Source: an uncultured Clostridia bacterium (lineage in GTDB: Bacteria > Bacillota > Clostridia > Oscillospirales > Ruminococcaceae). Taken from it: DNA of 10,961 nt. The notes below the pieces were generated by a model. The model did not search any database and was not told the origin of the DNA. It saw nothing but the letters and a program-made list of their open reading frames with translations. Shown one piece after another: positions 1-6,121 of this stretch. The stretch spans positions 1 through 10,961 of the forward strand of contig CANQZS010000041.1 in assembly GCA_947628385.1 (NCBI GenBank). The letters run 5' to 3'. The translations under genes and the position numbers were made by a program. Each line of letters opens with the position of its first letter. The first letter of the stretch is position 1.

Positions 1-104
1 TTTATTCTATCAGATTTTCGTCTATCTCTCTACTTTTTTTTCTTAATTTTGTCCAATATCTATTGTAGTACTACAGCCGTAATTGTAAAAAATTAAATAA
101 AGCC

Positions 105-133
105 TTGACGAACGTTTGTTTTTGTGGTATAAT
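105..133 (+). promoter_or_regulatory. Sigma-A promoter of the DUF4317 gene
   Basis: TTGACG at 105-110 and a perfect TATAAT at 128-133 are separated by 17 bases, and TGG directly before the -10 makes it an extended -10 promoter. Transcription should begin near 140, giving a short leader before the ATG at 167. An imperfect dyad (ACGAACGTTTGT, 108-119) overlaps the -35 and the spacer. The 104 bases upstream are AT-rich and hold no gene that I can support. Confidence 0.88.
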
Positions 134-166
134 GATATTCCAAGAAAAAAGAAAGGAATATCTAAT

Positions 167-1300
167 ATGAATAAAAAGGAAATTGCCGAGATAAAAAAGA
201 ATTTCTCCGATTCAAGCGGATTTTTTACACTGGATCATATTGTCTCCGTATATGTGGATCCTCAGAAAAATATACGCTGTAACGAAAACAAGCTTTATGC
301 GCTTATTCCGGAGGACGAGGGCGCGGTAATGCTCGAGTCACTTAAAAAAGTCCTCAGCGGCAGCGCAGGAAAAAATCTTATGGAATACAGCTTCCCCAAA
401 GAGGAGTATAGTGAGGACGGAGCGCAGAATATACTGTATTCCGCGCTTAAGGGCAGGCTTGAGGACGAAGCCGCCAATGCAAGGCTTATAGAACGTATCA
501 TAAATAATATGGAATATGAAATGGCGTATACTATCATTATCGGATATTGCTCCTACAGCATTGCTTCAAAGGATAAAAACGATGATACATACGGCGAGTC
601 AGACCATGAGTATAATTTTATCGTAGCAGCGATATGTCCCGTAAGCACCGGAGACGACGGATTGATGTTCGACAGCGAAAGCAATACTATAGTAAAGAAA
701 ATGAATACAGATCTTATAATAAGCAGAAAGCCTACTGACGGCTTCCTTTATCCGGTTTTCAGCGACAGGAGTCCCGATGTCAATAATGTGATGTATTATA
801 CCGCCACGCCAAAGAAGCCTAATATTTCAGTTGTGGAAAACGTTCTTGGCTGCGGCTTCACAATGTCCTGCCAGAGCGAAAAGGAGACCTTTCAGCAGGT
901 GCTGACGGACGTTGTCGCCGATGAACTCAGCTATACAGTTATAACTCAGGTAAATGAAGCAATACGTGATATTGTCAATAATTCAAGGAACGAAACCGAG
1001 CTTCCGCTTATTGACGACAACAAGCTGCACAATATTCTTTTTGACGCTGGGGTAAGCAGTGAAAAGCTGGACGCTCTTCCTGCGGTCTTCAAGGAAAGGG
1101 TAGGGGATTCGGACGGTCTGACGGCAGAAAATCTTATTGAAAACAAGACTGTCCTTGCAACTCCGGAAATTACAATAAATATCAGCCGTGAAGCTACAGA
1201 TAAAGTCCGCACAAGCGTTATAAACGGCAGACGGTGCCTTATAATCGACCTTGACGATCCAAGCATTTCTATCAACGGCTTGACGACAAGCGTTCAGTGA
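167..1300 (+). CDS. DUF4317 family protein, function unknown
   Basis: A 377-residue cytoplasmic protein with no signal peptide or membrane segment. It matches the Firmicutes DUF4317 family over its full length: the opening MNKKEIAEIKKNF, a VYVD segment near residue 30, LSGSAGKNL at 63-71, ICPV at 156-159, and GFLYPVFSDRSPD at 192-204 followed by a VMYYT stretch. The start is the ATG at 167 because AAAGGA at 152-157 gives a 9-base spacing; an in-frame ATG at 116 lies upstream of the -10 box and cannot be in the transcript. The gene has its own promoter and terminator, so it is monocistronic. No catalytic residues are recognisable, and the family has no established role that I know of. Family membership is recognised from memory of its conserved segments. 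Confidence 0.9.
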   Translation: MNKKEIAEIKKNFSDSSGFFTLDHIVSVYVDPQKNIRCNENKLYALIPEDEGAVMLESLKKVLSGSAGKNLMEYSFPKEEYSEDGAQNILYSALKGRLEDEAANARLIERIINNMEYEMAYTIIIGYCSYSIASKDKNDDTYGESDHEYNFIVAAICPVSTGDDGLMFDSESNTIVKKMNTDLIISRKPTDGFLYPVFSDRSPDVNNVMYYTATPKKPNISVVENVLGCGFTMSCQSEKETFQQVLTDVVADELSYTVITQVNEAIRDIVNNSRNETELPLIDDNKLHNILFDAGVSSEKLDALPAVFKERVGDSDGLTAENLIENKTVLATPEITINISREATDKVRTSVINGRRCLIIDLDDPSISINGLTTSVQ

Positions 1301-1318
1301 TCTTAAAAAATGAAGATA

Positions 1319-1356
1319 GCCTCCGGATATTTTTATTGTCCGGAGGCAAAATTTTT
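1319..1356 (+). terminator. Rho-independent terminator of the DUF4317 gene
   Basis: GCCTCCGGA (1319-1327) pairs perfectly with TCCGGAGGC (1339-1347) across an 11-base loop. It is followed by AAAA and then TTTTT at 1352-1356. It lies 18 bases after the DUF4317 stop codon and separates that gene from the sigma-factor unit. Confidence 0.85.
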
Positions 1357-1382
1357 GCGGAAATAGTTATTTCCTACGAACC

Positions 1383-1426
1383 TTTATTACGAAAAAACGA
1401 CATATATAATGAAAGATCTTTCGTAA
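1383..1426 (+). promoter_or_regulatory. Sigma-factor gene promoter inside an inverted repeat
   Basis: A perfect TATAAT lies at 1405-1410, but the best -35 (TTTATT, 1383-1388) is poor, which suggests a promoter that needs activation or uses another sigma factor. TTACGAAA (1387-1394) and TTTCGTAA (1419-1426) form an exact 8-base inverted repeat around the -10. A third TACGAA lies at 1375-1380, and GAAAGATCTTTC (1411-1422) is a palindrome over the expected start of transcription. The left arm lies upstream of that start, so the repeat should act as DNA, for example as an operator, rather than as an RNA hairpin. The -10 box is observed; regulation is inferred. Confidence 0.6.
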
Positions 1427-1447
1427 GCAAAACGAGGTGCCTTGCAA

Positions 1448-3052
1448 ATGAATATCAATTTAAGTGAATATGCCGACTTCCTGCTGAAAAAAGCGGTATA
1501 CAAATGCGATGATCTCCATGACGCCGAGGATCTGGTTCAGGAAACGCTGCTTGCAGGACTTGTATATCTGAAAAAAGGAAAGGTCATGGACGATCCTGCC
1601 GCATGGCTTAGCTCCGTGCTTGAGCGGAAATACTGTGATTCCCTGCGCCGTAAGTACCGCAAGCCCACTGTTTCAATAGACTTTGCAGAAGATATTCCAG
1701 AGAAAAGCTGTCTTTATGAGGATATTGAACGTTCCGAGGACGCGGAAATGATCCGTAAGGATCTCGGACAGCTTACAAGCGTTTACCGTGAAACAATGGT
1801 GCGGTTCTACATGAAAGGTCAAAGCATAAAAGAGATCGCAAGGGCGCTTTCAATTCCGGAAAACACCGTAAAAAGCCGCTTGAATTCAGGCAGAAAGCAT
1901 ATCAGAAAGGAAATTACTATGGAAAAATACACAAACCAAAGCTATGAACCGGAATATCTGTATATTTCCTGTGCCGGAACGAGCGGAAATGACGCAGAAC
2001 CGTTCAGCCTTGTAAGACCGGACGACAGACTTGCCATGAATCTGCTTATCCTTGCATATGAAAAGCCTGTGACGATAGGTGAGCTTTCGCAGGCGATAGG
2101 TATTCCCGCGCCATATGTTGAGCCCGTGATCGACCGTCTTGTAAGCGGGGAACTTATGAAGAGGACGGGAAACAAGGTCTACACCGATCTTATTATTTAT
2201 TCAAAAGAGGACAGGGAGGCTACCTATGAGCTTGAGCGCAGATATGCCGATGAAAATTACAAGGCTGTATGGGAATTAATGCAAAAAGGCTTTGAGGAAT
2301 TGTCCGGACAGGAATTTTACAAGATCCAGAACGAACGTCAGAAAACAAAGCTTATGGCATATTTTGCGGTCAGAACTATCGAGCACGCTCCTCGCCATGT
2401 GCGTAACGAGCTTACAAATGAGTTTGAAAAAAACAGCTGGGAAAGCTATCCCGACCGTCCGAACGGCGGAAAATGGTTTGCTATGGGCAACCGCGTCACA
2501 GAGCAGGAGAAGCATCATTGGGGCGGCAAATATTCCGTAAACGGTGAATACGGTACGAGACAAGGCTCTGTCGGTATTTACGAATACGGAACTATTCTCC
2601 ACGAAATGAATATAGACATGGAAAACGGTATTTTGCGTCCGCTGTTTTATGCCGCTGTAAATGGTGCATTTGATATGGATATTATCAGCAAACGGGCTCT
2701 TGATCAACTGGACAGCCTTATCGAAAAAGGATATTTTATCCGTGAAAACGGCGTTCTGAAACCTGATATTCCCGTTATTTCCGAAAAAGACCGCTGTGAA
2801 AGCCTTTACGAGCTTTCAGATCGCCACGCAAAAATAATAGCGGAGCATTTCCATGATATGTATATGGACATTTACAAGGATAAAGCGGTGAAGATACCGT
2901 CACATCTTGACAGTGTTCCCGACTTTCTGAAATATTTGCAAAGATGCTGTTCTATCGGCATGATGATAATAATGAACGCCAAGGAAAACGGTTTGTTCCT
3001 GAATGGAATTGACTATCCCACACCGACTGCATTTATTTCCATACAAAAATAA
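1448..3052 (+). CDS. ECF-type sigma factor with large duplicated C-terminal extension
   Basis: A 534-residue protein. The first ~155 residues are an ECF sigma factor. Region 2 spans about 5-72, with HDAEDLVQETLL at 24-35 and a basic region 2.4 ending RRKYRK. Region 4 spans about 105-155, with the helix-turn-helix IKEIARALSIPENTVKSRL at 127-145. Typical ECF factors stop here. The remaining ~375 residues contain a winged-helix-like unit (about 194-250), a helical stretch, a Gly/Trp/Tyr-rich segment (337-380), and a second unit (about 397-470) resembling the first. Residues 227-267 and 420-461 share D-x-L, R, D, S, DR and then YEL-x-x-R-x-A in order. The ATG at 1448 is preferred over TTG at 1442 because GAGGTG (1434-1439) is 8 bases from it. 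No anti-sigma gene is adjacent. The extension may sense a ligand or bind DNA; I do not recognise its family. Confidence 0.82.
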   Translation: MNINLSEYADFLLKKAVYKCDDLHDAEDLVQETLLAGLVYLKKGKVMDDPAAWLSSVLERKYCDSLRRKYRKPTVSIDFAEDIPEKSCLYEDIERSEDAEMIRKDLGQLTSVYRETMVRFYMKGQSIKEIARALSIPENTVKSRLNSGRKHIRKEITMEKYTNQSYEPEYLYISCAGTSGNDAEPFSLVRPDDRLAMNLLILAYEKPVTIGELSQAIGIPAPYVEPVIDRLVSGELMKRTGNKVYTDLIIYSKEDREATYELERRYADENYKAVWELMQKGFEELSGQEFYKIQNERQKTKLMAYFAVRTIEHAPRHVRNELTNEFEKNSWESYPDRPNGGKWFAMGNRVTEQEKHHWGGKYSVNGEYGTRQGSVGIYEYGTILHEMNIDMENGILRPLFYAAVNGAFDMDIISKRALDQLDSLIEKGYFIRENGVLKPDIPVISEKDRCESLYELSDRHAKIIAEHFHDMYMDIYKDKAVKIPSHLDSVPDFLKYLQRCCSIGMMIIMNAKENGLFLNGIDYPTPTAFISIQK

Positions 3053-3090
3053 AAATAATACAGGCGCAGAATAATATCCTGCGCCTGTAT
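3045..3090 (-). terminator. Terminator of the metK-lipid kinase operon, shared with the sigma gene
   Basis: A perfect 12-base-pair stem, ATACAGGCGCAG (3058-3069) with CTGCGCCTGTAT (3079-3090), encloses a 9-base loop. Read on the minus strand it is followed by TATTTTTATTTTTG, a good U-tract, and it starts 3 bases after the lipid-kinase stop. On the plus strand the downstream sequence is less T-rich, so it terminates the convergent sigma transcript less surely. Confidence 0.85.
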
Positions 3091-3093
3091 GCG

Positions 3094-4032
3094 TTATTCT
3101 GTTTCCGATGTTCCTCCGGAGTAGAGAACCGCTTCAAGTCCGCCCATGTGCGGAGTAAAAATATCTATCGCCCGACAGTTGTTCTTTATGACCACATTAC
3201 GGCAGTTTCCGCCATATTCACCGTCAAGGGTCCAAGGAAGATCGTCCTCGGAATGGAATTCTACCTGCTTTGCTTTGAATGAAACAAAGTACTTTGAATC
3301 AATCTCACGTCTGAGAAAAGCATTTATAGTCTGCTGGAATTCCGCAAGATTTTTCGGAGTCTTTATCAGAACAACTTCAAAAACTCCGTCGTCAAGCTTT
3401 ACCTCTGTGCCGCTCAGACCTTTGAATCCTCCCACAGAGGTGGAATTTGAAGTCATTCCGAAAATGAAATCGTCCTCAATGGTCTCGTCGCCGTTTATTA
3501 CCTTTACATGGTAGGATTTAGCAGTATTAAGGCGTTTCATACCCTCCATTATGTATGCAAGGCTTCCGAACATATTCTTCATCTGCTGGGGAGTTTCATA
3601 GCTGACATCGGTAAATGCTCCGAAAGCTGCAATATATGTGAAATATTTGTCATTAAATGAACCGATGTCAACGCTTATAGGCTCGCCCTTTACCACTACC
3701 GAGGCTGCCGAGGGCATATCCTTTGGTATGCCTATGCTCGAGGCGAAATCGTTCATCGTTCCCGATGGGATATATCCGAGAGGGATACGCTTCTCAAATT
3801 TCATAAGAGCCTTTATTGTTTCGTTAAGAGTGCCGTCGCCGCCGCTGCATACTATGCTGTCGAAGTCCTCACATCTGGAGCAGACCTTTTCATAAGCGTC
3901 ATTTTTTGCCTGAGTAGGGTGAACGGTGACCTCGTAGCCGTCTTTTGTAAATATATCCAATATTTCAAGAAGATGCTGACGTATAAGTCCCTTTCCCGAA
4001 TGAGGATTAAAAACAAAAAGCATTTTTTTCAT
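3094..4032 (-). CDS. Diacylglycerol kinase / YegS-family lipid kinase
   Basis: A 312-residue cytoplasmic or membrane-peripheral kinase that transfers phosphate from ATP to diacylglycerol or a related lipid, probably recycling diacylglycerol to phosphatidic acid. The DAGK_cat fold is clear: NPHSGKG at 9-15, nucleotide-binding GGDGTLNE at 64-71 and PSGTMNDFA at 89-97. In the C-terminal lobe, LDDG at 213-216 matches the Mg-site aspartate of DgkB-type enzymes, and DGE at 270-272 carries the likely catalytic glutamate. Length fits DgkB/YegS/BmrU proteins (about 290-330). It begins 8 bases after metK, and its AAAGG ribosome site overlaps the last metK codons, so translation is probably coupled and expression should fall under the SAM riboswitch. 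Sphingosine-kinase-like or undecaprenol-type substrates cannot be excluded from sequence. Confidence 0.9.
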   Translation of the reverse strand: MKKMLFVFNPHSGKGLIRQHLLEILDIFTKDGYEVTVHPTQAKNDAYEKVCSRCEDFDSIVCSGGDGTLNETIKALMKFEKRIPLGYIPSGTMNDFASSIGIPKDMPSAASVVVKGEPISVDIGSFNDKYFTYIAAFGAFTDVSYETPQQMKNMFGSLAYIMEGMKRLNTAKSYHVKVINGDETIEDDFIFGMTSNSTSVGGFKGLSGTEVKLDDGVFEVVLIKTPKNLAEFQQTINAFLRREIDSKYFVSFKAKQVEFHSEDDLPWTLDGEYGGNCRNVVIKNNCRAIDIFTPHMGGLEAVLYSGGTSETE

Positions 4033-4040
4033 ACAGAATA

Positions 4041-5219
4041 CTACCTTTCAGATACGGCTACTTTTAATTCGTTTGTTTTATCTGTGCGTTCCCACGCTAC
4101 GCCGAGATCCTCACGTCCCATATGACCGTATGCGGCAAGCTGACGGTACTGGGGCTTGCGAAGCTCAAGATCCTTTATTATGGAAGCCGGACGGAAATCA
4201 AACACCTTTTCCAGAGCCTCGGCGATCTTTTCATTGCTTACTGTTCCTGTGCCAAAGGTATCTACCATAATGGATACAGGGTGAGCGACTCCTATAGCAT
4301 ATGCGAGCTGGACTTCGCACTTTTCGGCAAGTCCTGCCGCTACAACATTTTTGGCGGCATATCTTGCGGCATAAGCAGCGCTGCGGTCTACCTTTGTAGG
4401 ATCCTTTCCGCTGAATGCTCCGCCGCCGTGACGAGCGTATCCTCCGTATGTGTCAACGATTATCTTTCTGCCGGTAAGACCGCTGTCTCCCTGAGGCCCT
4501 CCGATAACGAATCTTCCGGTGGGATTTACAAAATATTTTGTATCGGTGAGAAGCTCTGCGGGGACCACAGGCTTTATGACCTTTTCTATAATATCGTTCC
4601 TGATCTTATCGAGAGGAACTTCAGCGGCATGCTGTGAGGAAATTACAATTGTATCAACTCTTACCGGCTTGCCGTTTTCATATTCAACGGTGACCTGAGT
4701 TTTTCCGTCGGGACGAAGATAGGGGAGAACTCCCGTTTTTCTGACATCTGTCAGCTTTTTTGCAAGCTTATGCGCCAGAGATATAGGCAGCGGCATAAGC
4801 TCAGGAGTTTCATTGCAGGCGAATCCGAACATCATTCCCTGATCTCCCGCGCCGGTGGTGCTGTCGCTTCCGTCTGTTTTATGCTCCAGAGAATCGTCAA
4901 CTCCCATTGCAATATCCGAGGACTGCTCGTCTATTGATTGTATGACCGAACAGGTATGACCGTCAAAGCCGTACTTTGCTCTGTCATATCCGATGTCGAT
5001 GACGACCTGTCTTACTATTTTAGGAATATCCACATAGCATTTTGTGGAAATTTCCCCCATACACATAACGATGCCGGTAGTAGTTACAGTCTCACAGGCA
5101 ACGCGACCCTCCGGATCCTTGGCGAGTATAGCGTCCAGTATAGCGTCTGAGATCTGATCGCATATTTTATCAGGATGTCCCTCTGTAACGGATTCAGAGG
5201 TAAAAAGCATTTTTGACAT
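4041..5219 (-). CDS. metK: S-adenosylmethionine synthetase MetK
   Basis: A 392-residue methionine adenosyltransferase, which makes S-adenosylmethionine from methionine and ATP in the cytoplasm. All signatures are present: FTSESVTEGHPDKICDQISD near the N-terminus with catalytic His15 and Asp17, the ATP-binding loop GAGDQGMMFGFAC at 123-135, and the phosphate-binding GGGAFSGKDPTKVDRS at 265-280. Length is standard for bacterial MetK. The ATG at 5219 is set by the Shine-Dalgarno AAAGGTGA, 6 bases upstream. The gene has a near-perfect promoter and a SAM-I riboswitch in its leader, so its product feeds back on its own transcription. It heads an operon with the lipid kinase. Confidence 0.98.
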   Translation of the reverse strand: MSKMLFTSESVTEGHPDKICDQISDAILDAILAKDPEGRVACETVTTTGIVMCMGEISTKCYVDIPKIVRQVVIDIGYDRAKYGFDGHTCSVIQSIDEQSSDIAMGVDDSLEHKTDGSDSTTGAGDQGMMFGFACNETPELMPLPISLAHKLAKKLTDVRKTGVLPYLRPDGKTQVTVEYENGKPVRVDTIVISSQHAAEVPLDKIRNDIIEKVIKPVVPAELLTDTKYFVNPTGRFVIGGPQGDSGLTGRKIIVDTYGGYARHGGGAFSGKDPTKVDRSAAYAARYAAKNVVAAGLAEKCEVQLAYAIGVAHPVSIMVDTFGTGTVSNEKIAEALEKVFDFRPASIIKDLELRKPQYRQLAAYGHMGREDLGVAWERTDKTNELKVAVSER

Positions 5220-5254
5220 TTTAGATCACCTTTCCTTGGTTTTTTTGTTCCTCT

Positions 5255-5290
5255 TAAAAGCAAAGCAGCGCCGGAAATTCCAAGCGCTGC
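5255..5290 (-). terminator. Riboswitch-controlled terminator ahead of metK
   Basis: On the minus strand GCAGCGC (5290-5284) pairs with GCGCTGC (5271-5265), and the loop can extend the stem through GGAA/TTCC. TTTGCTTTT follows. This is the OFF-state hairpin of the SAM-I expression platform. The segment at 5287-5297 (AAATTTCGCAG), which contains the first four bases of the terminator's 5' arm, can instead pair with CTGCGGAATTT (5335-5325) inside the aptamer over 11 pairs including one G-U. That alternative pairing is a clear antiterminator. Confidence 0.9.
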
Positions 5291-5308
5291 GAAATTTCAT
5301 CTGAAAAA

Positions 5309-5420
5309 TCCTCATCTCTCGGATAAATTCCGCAGGATTTAGCACCTTTTCTGACAGCAGAAGCTGTCATCAGGTTGCCGGGCTTCACAGGACCAGTTCC
5401 TCCGCCGCTCTTGATAAGGT
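5309..5420 (-). ncRNA. SAM-I (S-box) riboswitch aptamer
   Basis: The minus strand carries the S-box signature in order: CTTATCAAGAG closing P1, GGAGGAACTGGTCC, GTGAAGCCCGGCAACC, a P3 hairpin (TGACAGC with GCTGTCA), GGTGCTAAATCCTGC, and GAGAGATGAGG, where GATGAG closes P1 with CTTATC. This class binds S-adenosylmethionine and, when occupied, lets the downstream terminator form. It lies between the metK promoter and the metK start, so high SAM should switch off metK and the lipid kinase behind it. Exact ends are set by P1 pairing and are good to a few bases. Confidence 0.96.
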
Positions 5421-5469
5421 ATTAGTGGTGTTGCTGCCGTATCCAAAACGTGGTTTTGATTACTAAACA

Positions 5470-5498
5470 ATTATACTACTTTTATCCGTACTTGTCAA
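5470..5498 (-). promoter_or_regulatory. metK operon promoter
   Basis: Read on the minus strand, TTGACA (5498-5493) and TATAAT (5475-5470) are both perfect and 17 bases apart. This is a consensus sigma-A promoter. The riboswitch begins about 45 bases downstream. High basal initiation fits a gene controlled mainly by termination in the leader. It is divergent from the nrdR promoter about 65 bases away. Confidence 0.95.
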
Positions 5499-5562
5499 TA
5501 GTTATTTTATTTCGTAAGCTGATGATAAATATTAAAGCATTACAGCTTTTAAAAATAACGCC

Positions 5563-5592
5563 TTGACAAATGTCATGGGAATATGATATACT
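5563..5592 (+). promoter_or_regulatory. nrdR promoter
   Basis: TTGACA at 5563-5568 and TATACT at 5587-5592, with an 18-base spacer. The dyad TGACA-AA-TGTCA (5564-5575) covers the -35 box and could be an operator. It does not resemble the usual NrdR box, so autoregulation is not supported by this site. Confidence 0.8.
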
Positions 5593-5635
5593 TTTTTTAT
5601 TAAAGAAAAATTTTCCTGAAGGGGAGAAATCAGCG

Positions 5636-6085
5636 ATGAAGTGTCCATTTTGCGGATATGAAGATACAAAGGTAGTGGATTCGCGTTCTGCGGACGGCAA
5701 GAAGCGCCGCCGGAGAGAGTGTACGAACTGCGGCAGGAGGTTCACTACATATGAATCTGTAGAAATGCCTGCGCTTCTTGTGCTTAAAAAGGACAACAGC
5801 ATAGAGCTTTTTGATAAGGATAAGCTTATCAAAAGCATTTCGACTGCCGTAAAAAAGCGTCCTGTATCAATAGAGGATATAAACAATATTGTAGAAAGTG
5901 TTGAAAGCCGTTATGCCAACGGCAATCAGATCACCTCATCGGAGATAGGGGATATTGTATTAGTAAATCTGAAAAAGATAGATCAGGTAGCATATGTAAG
6001 GTTTGCCTCGGTAAATAAAGATTTCAATGATGTAGAAAGCTTTATCAAGGCTATTTCCGAGCTTAAAAGCGGTTCAGATGAATAG
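5636..6085 (+). CDS. nrdR: Transcriptional repressor NrdR
   Basis: A 149-residue regulator, standard length for NrdR, which represses ribonucleotide reductase genes in response to ATP and dATP. The N-terminal zinc ribbon uses Cys3, Cys6, Cys29 and Cys32 (CPFCG and CTNCGRRFTTYE) with the basic run KKRRRR at 22-27 between the pairs. The nucleotide-sensing ATP-cone spans about 46-136 and includes VLKKD, LFDKDKL and VAYVRFASV. The ATG at 5636 is chosen because AAGGGGAG lies 9 bases upstream and the zinc ribbon starts at residue 3; an in-frame ATG at 5570 lies within the promoter spacer. No ribonucleotide reductase genes or recognisable NrdR boxes occur in the window, so its targets are elsewhere. 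Confidence 0.97.
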   Translation: MKCPFCGYEDTKVVDSRSADGKKRRRRECTNCGRRFTTYESVEMPALLVLKKDNSIELFDKDKLIKSISTAVKKRPVSIEDINNIVESVESRYANGNQITSSEIGDIVLVNLKKIDQVAYVRFASVNKDFNDVESFIKAISELKSGSDE

Positions 6086-6087
6086 AA

Positions 6088-6121
6088 AAAGTGCCATTTT
6101 TCAATGGCACTTTCGTTTTTT
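6088..6121. terminator. Bidirectional terminator between nrdR and the FecR operon
   Basis: AAAGTGCCATT (6088-6098) and AATGGCACTTT (6103-6113) form a perfect 11-pair stem with a 4-base loop. TTTTTT at 6116-6121 follows on the plus strand, and the A-run before the stem gives a U-tract on the minus strand. It starts 2 bases after the nrdR stop and overlaps the stop codon of the convergent FecR gene. Confidence 0.93.

Noticed and set aside
4122..4637. Plus-strand open frames across the metK region
   Set aside because: They are antisense to metK, which has all family motifs on the minus strand; they lack ribosome sites and recognisable protein features.
5564..5575. NrdR box for autoregulation
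   Set aside because: NrdR boxes are longer AT-rich palindromes of the ACAC-TATA-GTGT kind; this dyad is different and overlaps a -35 consensus.
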